Assembly: GCA_964474905.1 (NCBI GenBank)
Contig: CAYYUP010000007.1
Coordinates: 1-64,000 of the forward strand
Source: JADJRG01 sp964474905
GTDB lineage: Bacteria > Myxococcota_A > Polyangia > Nannocystales > Nannocystaceae
Direction: 5' to 3'
Length of the DNA: 64,000 bases
This document shows, one piece after another, positions 45,913 through 55,083 of the stretch. Under the pieces are notes generated by a model, which did no database searches, had not been told where the DNA came from, and was given only the letters and a program-made list of their open reading frames with translations. The position numbers were made by a program, and so were the translations under genes. Each line of letters opens with the position of its first letter. Position 1 is the stretch's first letter.

Positions 45913-47088
45913 CTACTCGTCTGCGCCTGCAGGCCCAAGCTCAACCGCAACACCCAAGCGCTCGGCCTGCGCCGCCTCTTTCTTTCGCTTCGCCGCGAAG
46001 AGCCGACGCCCGCGATCCGTGATCCGACCAACCGGCACTAGACCCGACTCTTTCATCGCCGCACGCGACCTCGGAACCTGCGAAGGCGCACCGCGAAGCT
46101 CAAACTCCTGCCGCCACTCGGCGACGCTCATGTCCCCATTAAATGAGGGATCACCGGGATCGCCGAGCACAGCCCCGACGATCGCGCCCTGATCGACAAA
46201 GACCGGGTGAAGCTCGGCCGGATCGTAGGCACCGCCCTGATCAAAGAGCCCGCCGCAGATCGATCGCAGCGAGCAGACACCGCACCCGTCGGCGTAAATA
46301 TGCCCCCAGGCGGTCTGCCGGACCGTCTGCTTATCGTCGAGGAAATGCACGACGCGCTCCTCGCCCTTGATGATCTTGCGAGTCTCGGTGCTCGCCCAGG
46401 CGAACTCGGTCATATAACAAAGCGGCACTCGCTCGACCCGAAAGCTGCGCCCTGACCTGTGGAGATGACGGAGCGCCCGATGCAGCGAGAGTTCAAAATC
46501 CGCTAATCGGGGCACAAAGCGCTCTTGATTGACCTCTGCGCGACCCATCGACGGGTCCAGGTTATTCCAGACGAAGTGGCGAACCTGGGGATGATGCTCG
46601 GTGAAGTAACGGACATTTACGTCGAGGTGATCCGCGTTTTGGCGATTGATCACCGAGTTGATATTCACCTCGATGCCCGCGGCCGCGGCATTGTCGAGCG
46701 CCGCAAAGGCCCGCCCCAAGGTCCCTTCGACACCCCGCAGCGAGGCCTCGATCTCGGGGCGCACGGAGTAAATCGAGACGTGCACAAGACGAAGCCCCGC
46801 ACGCCCGAGTTCGCGGGCAAAGCTGCGATCCGCAAGACGCCAGCCGTTGGTGATCATCCTGACGTGCAGACCACGCTCGTTCGCGTAGGCGATGATCTCG
46901 GGGAGGTTTGCGTGCAGCGTCGGCTCGCCGCCGGTCATCACCACGCCGAAGTAATCGCGCGCCACTAGGTCATCGACGAGCACACGCATCGACTCGAGGT
47001 CGTGTATGTAGGGCGTCGTCGGATTCGAACAAAAGCCGCAAAAATGGTTGCAATGACGAACAACCTGGATGTAGCCGATATTGGCCAT
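45913..47088 (-). CDS. Second radical SAM enzyme of the peptide locus
   Basis: A 391-residue radical SAM protein. The cluster motif is CNHFCGFC (Cys13, 17, 20) at the very N-terminus, followed by GGEPTLHANLPEIIAYANERG and ITNGW. Near residues 270-280 it has DGCGVCSLRSICGGL, a second Cys-rich site. The C-terminal ~70 residues (SRAAMKESGLVPVGRITDRGRRLFAAKRKKEAAQ) are basic and helical. The family (radical SAM with short auxiliary Cys motif) often modifies peptides or small precursors. Two radical SAM enzymes within 5 kb of a His-x-Ser peptide parallels the HxsB/HxsC pairing, although I cannot assign either gene to those families by eye. Confidence 0.9.
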   Translation of the reverse strand: MANIGYIQVVRHCNHFCGFCSNPTTPYIHDLESMRVLVDDLVARDYFGVVMTGGEPTLHANLPEIIAYANERGLHVRMITNGWRLADRSFARELGRAGLRLVHVSIYSVRPEIEASLRGVEGTLGRAFAALDNAAAAGIEVNINSVINRQNADHLDVNVRYFTEHHPQVRHFVWNNLDPSMGRAEVNQERFVPRLADFELSLHRALRHLHRSGRSFRVERVPLCYMTEFAWASTETRKIIKGEERVVHFLDDKQTVRQTAWGHIYADGCGVCSLRSICGGLFDQGGAYDPAELHPVFVDQGAIVGAVLGDPGDPSFNGDMSVAEWRQEFELRGAPSQVPRSRAAMKESGLVPVGRITDRGRRLFAAKRKKEAAQAERLGVAVELGPAGADE

Positions 47089-47183
47089 GCACCGACAGCT
47101 TAGCCGCCGCGGCCGGTCGAGGATAGGAGCGCGAGCCCGCGCGTGCTAGCGCCCACCATGCCCGCAACCTATACTTCGCCCCG

Positions 47184-47909
47184 ATGAGCCGCCCCAAAAC
47201 AAGCATCGATTGGCGGACTGTCGCCCTCTTCATAGGCCTCTCGCTGGCCGTCGGCCTGCTCTGGGAGACACCGGTGGTCTACCCGCTCAAGATCCTGGTG
47301 GTCTTCTTCCACGAGCTCAGCCACGGGCTCATGGCCATCCTCACCGGCGGCGAGATCGTCGAAATTCAGGTCGTCGCCCAGCAGGGCGGCCATTGCATCA
47401 CCATCGGCGGCTCGCGAATCCTGACCCTCAGCGCCGGCTATCTCGGCTCACTCGTTTGGGGCTGCACCATCCTGACGCTCGCCGCACGCACCCGCCTCGA
47501 CCGCGGCATCGCGGTGACGCTCGGTGTCATTCTCCTCGCCGTCACCGCGAGCTACCTCCGCCCGCTCGCGAGCTTCGGCTTCGGCTTCGGTATCGCCAGC
47601 AGCCTCGCGCTCATTTTCATGGGGCTCAAACTCTCCGAGCGCATCTGCGACATGGTGCTCCGTCTGATCGGCCTCACCAGCTGCCTCTATGCGGTCCTCG
47701 ACATCAAGAGCGACATCCTCGACCGCCCCGAGCTGCGCTCCGACGCGGCGATGCTCGCCGAGGTCACCGGCCTGCCGACGATGTTTTGGGGCGTACTCTG
47801 GATCAGCGTCGCCGTGATCACGGCCCTGGCCTTCCTGATCTTCGCCTCACGCACCAAAGAGCAGGACCACCTCAAAACCCTACTAAAGCGCCGCGCCAGC
47901 GCCAAGTAG
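47184..47909 (+). CDS. Peptidase M50B-like membrane protein
   Basis: 241 residues with five to six membrane helices. The zinc motif HELSH is at residues 43-47 in the first helical pair (KILVVFFHELSHGLMAILTGGEI), followed by GGHCITIGGSRILTLSAGYLGS, typical of the M50B-like group. These are site-2-protease relatives that may cut within membranes. It is separated from the radical SAM gene on the other strand by about 95 bp and could share a divergent promoter region. A link to the peptide locus (for instance as processing protease) is possible but speculative. Confidence 0.87.
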   Translation: MSRPKTSIDWRTVALFIGLSLAVGLLWETPVVYPLKILVVFFHELSHGLMAILTGGEIVEIQVVAQQGGHCITIGGSRILTLSAGYLGSLVWGCTILTLAARTRLDRGIAVTLGVILLAVTASYLRPLASFGFGFGIASSLALIFMGLKLSERICDMVLRLIGLTSCLYAVLDIKSDILDRPELRSDAAMLAEVTGLPTMFWGVLWISVAVITALAFLIFASRTKEQDHLKTLLKRRASAK

Positions 47910-47933
47910 GGCTAAAGGTCTCCCGATCAAAGC

Positions 47934-47960
47934 GACTGCCCGCTGCTTGGGTGGGCAGTC
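47934..47960. terminator. Hairpin between convergent genes
   Basis: An 8-bp perfect stem GACTGCCC (47934-47941) / GGGCAGTC (47953-47960) with an 11-base loop, in the interval between the convergent M50B-like and repeat-lipoprotein genes. It has no T-tract, so it may be a structural or weak bidirectional terminator. Confidence 0.4.
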
Positions 47961-48003
47961 TGATCCCGTGGTCCCGGGCCGCCGACGCGCGCGCTAACGC
48001 CCA

Positions 48004-49989
48004 TCAACCCGGCGGTACGCAGCCGACCACGGCCCCGTCATTGACCGGTGTCCGGCTGCCCCGGTTCTCAACACGGTAGATGAGTTCGTAATCCCCATCG
48101 AGCAGGAGAACATCGATCGCATCGCCGCTCTTGCCGACGAAAAGCTCATCCTCCGTACCGATCTTGCGGACAAAGAATCGGGCCTGCCCCGTCGCCTCCG
48201 CGTCGAGATCAGGCAGGATACGCGACAGATAGGTGGCCTGGATCGACACGTGATAATCGATCAGCCCCCCCGTGATCATGAGCCCCTCTTCGATCAATGT
48301 CTCATGATTTGCCGGCACTCCCCCTTGGGAGTTAACGACGGTATAATATACGTCGTAGGTACCATTCATGATCCGCCTTGAGTACGATCCGCTGCTCGTC
48401 TGAGCGAGGAATACACGATCACCAGCGGCACTCCGCAGGAAGACCTCGCCCTTATCATAGTCGCTCAACGGCGGTAACTCTCCGTTGACGGTGATTATAC
48501 CGCTCACCACGCTGGTCGCCAGGTCGACCACGAGCGGCTCGTTCTGCATCGCCGAGATCCTATCTTCTCCAACGATTCCGAAGGTATTCGCCGGGAGACC
48601 GCCATCGCTGACCTCGTGGCGGAAGAATACATCGTAGTCGCTGCGCAGAAGCCTCGCCTGAATGCCGCCGGCGACGTCACCAATTTCAGCTCGCTCGCCA
48701 AAGCCATCACCGACCAGGAGGTTGCCGCGATTGTCGGGATCTGCCGGCTTACTCTCGTCATCAACGGTAATCTCGCCGGTCACGGTGATCGTCTGGATCT
48801 TCAAGCTCACGAGGTTGGTCTTGAGTTCCGCGGCGTTCAATGCCGCATCAGTGCCCATGATCTCGACCGTATTGAGGCGACCCCAGGTATTCGCGGGGGC
48901 CCCCGACTGTACAGTATCAGCGGCATAAAACACATCGTAGCTCGCAGATCCACCGACCACAGGTATCGCGCCGATGTTGCCTGTCGCAGTATCCGCGATT
49001 TCCGTAATTGCGCCTGTCAGCTGATCCTGGAGGTAGATACGACCGTGATCGTAGGCACTCGGAGGCGGCGGTTTGCCGTCGAAGAAAATCTCGCCGCTGA
49101 GCTCTACGACCTCGAGATCGACCTGCTTGTACTGGATCTTCTCGGGGTCTGCGACCTCGACCTCACCGATCTTCGCCAGTCGGTTATAGGGCATCTTGAT
49201 CTGCCGGTCCTCGGACTCATAAAAAATCTCGTAGTTGCCGGGGACCAGGTGCATCGTCAGCTTGCCGTCGGTCATCTCCGAGGTCTTGCCGACGACCGTG
49301 CGATCTTTATAACCCGTCTCGGAGATCGAGAGCACGCCGTCATCGTAGTCAGAGAGCGTCGGGGCATCGCCGTTGACCATAAGCGTGAGTTCGACTTCGA
49401 CACTGTCGATATCGACGTCAAACTCAATGTGTTCGCCATCGACGGTGATCTTTGAGACCACGGCGATGCTTTTATTCTCTGGTAGGGTCGAAGCCTCGGC
49501 CCTGCTCTCGTACACGACGTCGTACTGTCCCTCTAACACCCATGCACTGACGATACCTTGATTGACGCGGCCAAAATACGCACGATCACCGGTCGCTCTT
49601 TCGGCCAGGTAGATATCGCCATCGTCATAGATAGAACCCTCGTGCACGGTTTCGTTGACAGTGACAGATAGCGTCACATGACGGAGGGAGAGTTCCTCTG
49701 GCCAATATTGATCGCAGCAGCTGCCCTCATCGAACCCACAGGCGTCGCTGGGGCCTGTCCCCGTGCCCGTACCCGTGCTCGTGCCTGTGCTCGAACCGGG
49801 GCCGGTTTCCCAGGTATCTCCGCCTGGGCCCGAATCACTCCCGCTCTCCCCACCCGTAGTGGCCGCAGAATCCGACCCCTCGGCGGTGCCTGCGGTCAAC
49901 TGAGCGTCGTCGCTGGGCTCTCCGCAACCCGCAGCGCAGAGCGCCGCGATCCCGGCGACGGTCGCCCACCTAGTATTCAAGCTAATCAT
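48004..49989 (-). CDS. Lipoprotein composed of five to six tandem ~95-residue repeats
   Basis: 661 residues from ATG 49989. A lipoprotein signal (ALCAAGC) is followed by a Gly/Ser/Thr linker (GTSTGTG...) and then repeats of the pattern: GEIxVDGxxPxxSDYDxGxIYL...TGDxxxI...VxGxYDVxY......PANxxxxV. I count clear copies beginning near YWPEEL, VELTLMVNGD, GEIFFDGKPP, GEITVDDESK and GIITVNGELP, plus a partial last one. The copies have diverged well at sequence level. The fold is probably all-beta, resembling carboxypeptidase-regulatory or TonB-plug-type sandwich domains. Surface adhesion or structural role is likely; no enzyme motif is seen. Confidence 0.83.
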   Translation of the reverse strand: MISLNTRWATVAGIAALCAAGCGEPSDDAQLTAGTAEGSDSAATTGGESGSDSGPGGDTWETGPGSSTGTSTGTGTGTGPSDACGFDEGSCCDQYWPEELSLRHVTLSVTVNETVHEGSIYDDGDIYLAERATGDRAYFGRVNQGIVSAWVLEGQYDVVYESRAEASTLPENKSIAVVSKITVDGEHIEFDVDIDSVEVELTLMVNGDAPTLSDYDDGVLSISETGYKDRTVVGKTSEMTDGKLTMHLVPGNYEIFYESEDRQIKMPYNRLAKIGEVEVADPEKIQYKQVDLEVVELSGEIFFDGKPPPPSAYDHGRIYLQDQLTGAITEIADTATGNIGAIPVVGGSASYDVFYAADTVQSGAPANTWGRLNTVEIMGTDAALNAAELKTNLVSLKIQTITVTGEITVDDESKPADPDNRGNLLVGDGFGERAEIGDVAGGIQARLLRSDYDVFFRHEVSDGGLPANTFGIVGEDRISAMQNEPLVVDLATSVVSGIITVNGELPPLSDYDKGEVFLRSAAGDRVFLAQTSSGSYSRRIMNGTYDVYYTVVNSQGGVPANHETLIEEGLMITGGLIDYHVSIQATYLSRILPDLDAEATGQARFFVRKIGTEDELFVGKSGDAIDVLLLDGDYELIYRVENRGSRTPVNDGAVVGCVPPG

Positions 49990-50273
49990 GGGCCTACGAT
50001 AGCACGTTTGCAGCGCCCTTCTGGACTGCAGAATCCGCGTCGTGAGGCTCTCAGGCCGCTTTCTACCGGCTTCGCGCATTGCCCATAAGCCCGCACATTC
50101 TCACCGGCAGGTCGCCCTTGACAGGCCCGGAAAGGCGCTGCACTCTCCGCATCCAGGGTCAGTCGATGCGTCGCTCGGTGAGCACGGTAATGCCCCCAAC
50201 TCTGCCCGCACCCGGCACACAACCCGCTCGTACAGCGAGCCTGCGGTCGGAGACGACGACGATGCGACCCCCG

Positions 50274-51053
50274 ATGATCAAGTATCCGCGCACCCACCAC
50301 CTGGTCGGATCGCGCCTCCAACACGGCGATCACGACCTCACAGCGATCCCCTTCGCGGCGATCCGCGGCCGCCAGCTCATCGCCGAAGAGAAAATGGACG
50401 GCGCGAACGCAGCGCTCTCCTTTACAGAGGCCGGCGAGCTCCTGCTCCAAAGCCGCGGCCACTACCTCATGGGAGGGCCCCGTGAGCGCCACTTCGACCT
50501 CTTCAAGAAATGGGCAAATACCCATGCTAGTGCCCTCCATATCGCCCTAGGAGCGCGTTTTGTGATGTACGGTGAGTGGCTCTACGCCAAGCACACATGT
50601 TTCTACGACGCCCTGCCCCATTACTTCATGGAGTTTGACGTCTACGATCGAGAGAGCGCCGAATTCCTCTCGACTCCCCGTCGCCGCGAGCTGCTCACCG
50701 GCCTGCCGATTGTCTCCGTAGCCGTGCTCTGGCAGGGCGCGCCCGATCACCTGCGCGAACTCAAATCCCTGGTCGGTCGCTCCCGTTTCAAGACCCCAGC
50801 CTGGCACGAAGCTCTGCTCACAGCGGCGAGCGCCGCCGGTGTCGAGCGTGAGCAAGTACTCGACGAGACCGATCGCGAAAGCGCCATGGAGGGGCTCTAC
50901 CTCAAGGTCGAAGCCGATGGTCGGGTTTTGCAGCGCCTTAAATGGGTGCGGCGATCCTTCCTTAGCGCGATCCAAGACTCCGGCAGCCACTGGCTCGCGC
51001 GTCCGATCATCGCCAACAAGCTCGCCGACGGCGTCGACCTCTGGGCCAGCTAG
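50274..51053 (+). CDS. ATP-dependent RNA ligase
   Basis: 259 residues (ATG 50274; ATG 50262 is also possible). Nucleotidyltransferase motifs are in order: motif I EEKMDGANAALSF with the adenylation Lys at residue 40, motif III FVMYGEWLYAKH (Glu101), motif IV MEGLYLKVE (Glu206) and motif V RLKWVRRSF (Lys223). This is the covalent-nucleotidyltransferase core of Rnl2/DRB0094-like ligases without an extra C-terminal OB domain. It seals 3'-OH/5'-PO4 ends. The next gene, 10 bp downstream, is a polynucleotide kinase fused to an HD domain that would produce exactly those ends. Confidence 0.92.
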   Translation: MIKYPRTHHLVGSRLQHGDHDLTAIPFAAIRGRQLIAEEKMDGANAALSFTEAGELLLQSRGHYLMGGPRERHFDLFKKWANTHASALHIALGARFVMYGEWLYAKHTCFYDALPHYFMEFDVYDRESAEFLSTPRRRELLTGLPIVSVAVLWQGAPDHLRELKSLVGRSRFKTPAWHEALLTAASAAGVEREQVLDETDRESAMEGLYLKVEADGRVLQRLKWVRRSFLSAIQDSGSHWLARPIIANKLADGVDLWAS

Positions 51054-51063
51054 CAGGTCGATC

Positions 51064-52167
51064 ATGCCCTACCCATTTGCACAGGTCGTCACCGGCGGCG
51101 TCGACTGGCCAACGCTGGCCAAAGAGACGTGGGCCATCAAGATGGCAAAATGCCCCCAGGACCCCGAGTACCACGGCGAGGGCGACGTCTGGACCCACAC
51201 CATGATGGTCTGCGAGGAGCTACAGGGCCTGGACGCGTGGCGCTCGCTGCCGGTTGCTGAGCGCGAACTCGTCTTCGCCGCTTGCCTCCTCCACGACGTC
51301 GCCAAGCCGGCCTGTACCACCATGATCGACGGTCGCATCCGGCAACCGGGACACTCCGTCAAGGGCGCACATGTTGCCCGCAACCTGCTGTGGCGGGCCG
51401 ATCTCGATCCGCACACGCGCGAGGCGATCGCCGGGCTCATCCGCTACCACCAGGTCCCCTTCTTTTGCATCGACGAGGCCGATCCGATCCGCCGGATCGC
51501 CCAGGTCAGCCAGCGAGCCCGCTGCGACCATCTCACGCTGGTCAACCGTGCCGACGCCCTCGGCCGGATCTGCGCCGATAAGAGCAGGCTGCTCGAGAAC
51601 GTCGATCTCTTCTTCGAACTCGCACGCGAGCAACGCTGCCTCCGCGAAGCCTTTGCATTCCCCTCTGCACATACTCGCTATACCTATTTTAGCTCCAGCG
51701 GTCGCGACCCCCGCACTCTCGCCTATGAGGATACTCGCTGCGAGGTCGTGTTGATGTGCGGCCTTCCAGGAAGCGGCAAAAACACCTGGATCTCCGACAA
51801 CCTGGATCTCCCAATCGTCTCGCTCGACTCGATCCGCAAAGAGCTCGGCCGTGCCCCCACCGCCGACCCAAGGCCGGTGCTGCAGCTCGCCCGCGAACGC
51901 GCCCGTGTGCACCTCCGCACGGCTCAACCCTTTGTTTGGAACGCGACCAACCTGACCCGTCGGATCCGCGACCGTGTCATCAATCTCTTCACCAACTACG
52001 GCGCGAGCGTGCGTCTGGTCTACGTAGAAGTGCCCTACAAGCGCCTCCTCGAGCAAAACCGGGCTCGCACCGCCGCCGTCCCCGAGGCGGTGATCGAGCG
52101 CATGACTCGGATCTGGGAGCCCCCGGACAGTACCGAGGCCCATCGCGTTGACTGGGTTTTTTCCTGA
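51064..52167 (+). CDS. HD-domain polynucleotide kinase (end-healing HD-Pnk)
   Basis: 367 residues. The N-terminal HD phosphohydrolase has His45, His77-Asp78 (CLLHDVAKP), His97/103, His129 and Asp164 in the usual order. The C-terminal P-loop kinase has GLPGSGKNT (233-241; Asn replaces the common Ser/Asp), LDSIRKELG with the general-base Asp255, and a lid Arg region EQNRAR. The architecture matches HD-Pnk from Runella, in which HD removes 2',3'-cyclic or 3' phosphates and the kinase adds a 5' phosphate. With the ligase upstream it forms a two-gene break repair cassette. Confidence 0.92.
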   Translation: MPYPFAQVVTGGVDWPTLAKETWAIKMAKCPQDPEYHGEGDVWTHTMMVCEELQGLDAWRSLPVAERELVFAACLLHDVAKPACTTMIDGRIRQPGHSVKGAHVARNLLWRADLDPHTREAIAGLIRYHQVPFFCIDEADPIRRIAQVSQRARCDHLTLVNRADALGRICADKSRLLENVDLFFELAREQRCLREAFAFPSAHTRYTYFSSSGRDPRTLAYEDTRCEVVLMCGLPGSGKNTWISDNLDLPIVSLDSIRKELGRAPTADPRPVLQLARERARVHLRTAQPFVWNATNLTRRIRDRVINLFTNYGASVRLVYVEVPYKRLLEQNRARTAAVPEAVIERMTRIWEPPDSTEAHRVDWVFS

Positions 52168-52177
52168 GCCCTCCCCC

Positions 52178-52882
52178 TCAGGGCGACGGCGCAAACGACC
52201 ACGGATCGCGACGCCACGGGGCCGCCACACCGACGCGCAGGCGGCCAAGAAAATCGTCGATGTCGATCTCGCGGGCACCAAAACGCCGCAGATGTGCGGT
52301 CGGCTGTTGGCAATCGATCATCGTGAATCCCCAGGCTGCGAGCTGGTGCACGAGGGCGACAAAGGCCACCTTTGAGGCATCCGCACGCCGAGTAAACATG
52401 CTCTCCCCGCAAAACACATCGCCCAGCGCCAACCCGTAAAGCCCCGCGACCAGCTCGTCGCCGACCCAGGCCTCGACCGTGTGCACAATGCCCCGCCGAT
52501 GGAGTTCGCCCATCGATGCGAGCAGCTGCGTGGTGATCCAGGTCCCGTCCTGCCCCGGACGCGGAGTCTCCGCGCAGCCCCGCATCACCCCCGCGAAGTC
52601 GCGATCAAAGGTCAGCCTCAGCTCGCCCTGCAGCCGGCGGATCGCCTTGGCCAGCGACCGACCGACGTGCAGCTCCTCGGGAAAAAGCACCATGCGTGGC
52701 ATCGGACACCACCAAAGCAGCGGTTCGCCCTCGCTCGACCAGGGGAAGATGCCCTGGGTGTAGGCGAGCAGCAGTCGCTCTGGACGCAGGTCACCGCCGG
52801 CCGCCAGGAGGCCGTCCTTCTCCGCTAGGTGGGGATCCGGGAAGCGAATCGCGTCATCGAGAAGAAAGACCGCCATGTTCAA
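52178..52882 (-). CDS. aat: Leucyl/phenylalanyl-tRNA--protein transferase
   Basis: A 234-residue Aat, which adds Leu or Phe to N-terminal Arg/Lys of proteins and so feeds the N-degron/ClpAP pathway. Diagnostic phrases are FPDPHLAEKDGLLAAGGDL, YTQGIFPWSSEGEPLLWWCPMPRMVL, VEAWVGDELVAGLYGLALGDVFCGESMFTR and FTMIDCQQPTAHLRRFGAREI. The start is the ATG at 52882 (an ATG two codons later is possible). It is convergent with the HD-Pnk gene, only 10 bp apart. Confidence 0.97.
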   Translation of the reverse strand: MNMAVFLLDDAIRFPDPHLAEKDGLLAAGGDLRPERLLLAYTQGIFPWSSEGEPLLWWCPMPRMVLFPEELHVGRSLAKAIRRLQGELRLTFDRDFAGVMRGCAETPRPGQDGTWITTQLLASMGELHRRGIVHTVEAWVGDELVAGLYGLALGDVFCGESMFTRRADASKVAFVALVHQLAAWGFTMIDCQQPTAHLRRFGAREIDIDDFLGRLRVGVAAPWRRDPWSFAPSP

Positions 52883-52996
52883 CGCCCTTTAATAAAGCAG
52901 GAGCGACTGCCGGTGACGGGCGAGATGTACTCGCGCTCGCCTCGACGGTCGCTCCCCGTGGGCCCGCGGCTTGCTGGCCCCTCTTGCAACACAGGC

Positions 52997-53485
52997 TCAG
53001 CGACGACGCTCAGTGGCCTGGCGGACGACCAGCGCCCGTCCTTCGAGCTCGCGCCCGTTGAGCTCTTCGATCGCCTTTGCGGCCTCGCGGTGGTTGGCCA
53101 TCGTCACGAAGCCGAAGCCGCGGGAGTCGCCAGTGTCGCGGTCGAGAACCACGGCCGCATCGATGACCTGGCCCATCGCCTCGAAGGCCTTGCGCAACAT
53201 CTCGGTGTTGACGGCCCAGTCGAGGCTGCCGACGAAGAGCCGAGTGGGCACACCGCCGGTCGAACGACCGCCGATCGGAGCGATCGCAGCGGGTCCCGTG
53301 TGAACGTTGGCAACAACCTCTTCGATCGAGAGCAAACCGCCCTGGATCTCGTCGACCGTGGTGACCTGAATCGTTCCGCTGCCGGACGCACGGTTCTGGG
53401 CCTGTCTCTCGGCCTTGCGCTTTTTTTTGCGCTGCTTCTCAAGTTCACGTTGCCGTTTACCGGCCGAGTAGCTGCTTCTTGCCAT
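52997..53485 (-). CDS. RRM-type RNA-binding protein with basic N-terminal helix
   Basis: 162 residues. The C-terminal RNA-recognition motif has RNP2 LFVGSL and RNP1 SRGFGFVTM, with the usual helix AAKAIEELNGRELEGRALVV. The N-terminal ~35 residues are a strongly charged Lys/Arg/Glu helix (KRQRELEKQRKKKRKAERQ) that could bind RNA or oligomerise. Single-RRM proteins in cyanobacteria and myxobacteria are linked to RNA metabolism and stress. It lies just upstream of aat in the same direction. AAAGGATCC precedes its ATG. Confidence 0.93.
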   Translation of the reverse strand: MARSSYSAGKRQRELEKQRKKKRKAERQAQNRASGSGTIQVTTVDEIQGGLLSIEEVVANVHTGPAAIAPIGGRSTGGVPTRLFVGSLDWAVNTEMLRKAFEAMGQVIDAAVVLDRDTGDSRGFGFVTMANHREAAKAIEELNGRELEGRALVVRQATERRR

Positions 53486-54180
53486 GGATCCTTTGTGGTG
53501 ATTGGGTGTCGGAACTGGGGCGACGAAAAACCCTGCGGTCGCGCCCTGGCGGCCGCGTGGTCATCGGGGCAACGGCTGGGTTTGACACAGAACCCGCGCC
53601 AGGGAGGCCCCAAGACGCGGCGATGTCATACCTCATGGCCCCCCGCCCCCGCAAGCCAAAGGCAGCACGCCTTTACGAGGTCGCCAGCTCACAAATGCGC
53701 ACATCGCGCAACTCCCCAGGCTGCGATCTGCGACCGCCAGCGTAGCGCTCTCCAGGCCCGTGCATCGCCCGGTGCTCGCCGACGATCGCCGACGATCGCC
53801 GGATCGCGTTCACGACTGCCGATCTCAAAATGAACGCTGCCGCGAGCTTGAAGCCTGTGCTGCAGGACCCCGCGCCGACCGTCCCGCCGTTCGCCGAGCA
53901 GATCCAGATCACCGACCACGGTGTGGGCGCAGAAGGTCGGCGTGCCGCGTTGACCATGTGCTCAGGACGACAGCTAAATTCACCGCGGAGCCAGAGGTCC
54001 CGGCGACGGGCGACAAAGGCAAAACGACCGCTGCGGATCATCTCGGTCGTGCGCCGGCTCAGGATCTGCCGCGACGTGTTGAAGTGATGGACCTCGCCGC
54101 CCAGGCAGAACCGTGCGAGCAACCTACCCACGAGATCGGCTTCGCTGGCGAGCGAAAATCATCTACAACGTCAGCGCAAA
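53486..54180. other. 695-bp region without a convincing gene; possible decayed minus-strand ORF
   Basis: I see no gene with recognisable features here. On the minus strand, a frame from about 54131 (SGRFAFVARRRDLWLRGEF...) could join another (VVGDLDLLGERRDGRRGVLQHRLQARGS..) by a frameshift near 53940. This might be a decayed gene, but such frames also arise by chance at this GC content. No tRNA, terminator or repeat stands out. It would also hold the promoter of the DUF692 gene. Confidence 0.35.
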
Positions 54181-55083
54181 ATGTCGGACTTCCTCAGCCG
54201 CGCACAGCATCTGCCGAGGCTCGGGCTCGGGATCAGCACCGAGTACGGAGCGCGCCGTCGTGATCACGCGCTCGACCCCGCGGCCCTGCGAGCCACGGAT
54301 CCCCGCTTCGCAGGCTTCCTCGAGGTCGGCGTCGAGCTAGCTCTCGGCCTGGACGACGATGCCCTCGCCTGGGCGGCTCGCGGTCTGCCGACCACCTATC
54401 ACTTCCTCGACATCAACCTCGACGAGCCCGAGGATTTTACCGACGACTGGCTGCGACAGCTGCGCTCTGCGATCGATCTTCTGCGCCCCGCCTGGCTCTG
54501 CGGCGACGCCGGGCTCTGGCACTTTGGCGGCCGCGATCGCGGACAGATGCTGCTCTTGCCACCGATCTTGATCGCCGAAGCGGTCGAACCGATGGCCGCC
54601 GGCATCGACAAACTGCGCGAATGCACAGGTCTCGAAGTGCTGCCCGAGAACCCCCCGGGCGCCGCCTTTGTCGGCGATCTGCATCTCCTCGAATTCTTCG
54701 CCAGACTCGCCGAAGCCGCCGATACCGGCCTCGTCATCGACTGCGCCCACCTGGCGATGTACCAGCGCAGCCGCGGTCTCGATGCCCTCGCGGCCTTCGA
54801 CCAACTGCCCTGGGATCGGGTGATCGAACTCCACATCGCCGGCGGCAGCGAGCACGCGATCGAAGGCCTCGGCTGGGTCGAAGACGATCACGGCACCGAT
54901 GTGCTCGCAGATACCTGGGCGATCACCGAGGCGGCGATCGAACGCGCGAGCAACCTGCGCGCTGTCGTCATCGAGTGCGAGCGCAACCCGCTCTCCGCCG
55001 TGCTGCCGATCTTTGAATCCGCCCGCAGCCGCCTGCCCGCTGAGTTTACGGACCTCTCAAAAACAGAGGAGCCGAGCCGATGA
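54181..55083 (+). CDS. DUF692/MNIO-family multinuclear iron enzyme
   Basis: A 300-residue TIM-barrel protein of the DUF692 (MNIO) family, as in MbnB, TglH and ChrH, which oxidise Cys or other residues in ribosomal peptides with a di- or tri-iron centre. Conserved metal-ligand segments visible: TTYHFLDIN, CGDAGLWHFGGRDRG, EVLPENPPG, LVIDCAHLAMY, VIELHIAGG and EDDHGTDVL. Its stop overlaps the start of the next gene (ATGA), which encodes the usual type of partner protein. A precursor peptide next to it is expected for this family, but I found no clear Cys-rich short ORF within about 300 bp on either side. Confidence 0.94.
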   Translation: MSDFLSRAQHLPRLGLGISTEYGARRRDHALDPAALRATDPRFAGFLEVGVELALGLDDDALAWAARGLPTTYHFLDINLDEPEDFTDDWLRQLRSAIDLLRPAWLCGDAGLWHFGGRDRGQMLLLPPILIAEAVEPMAAGIDKLRECTGLEVLPENPPGAAFVGDLHLLEFFARLAEAADTGLVIDCAHLAMYQRSRGLDALAAFDQLPWDRVIELHIAGGSEHAIEGLGWVEDDHGTDVLADTWAITEAAIERASNLRAVVIECERNPLSAVLPIFESARSRLPAEFTDLSKTEEPSR

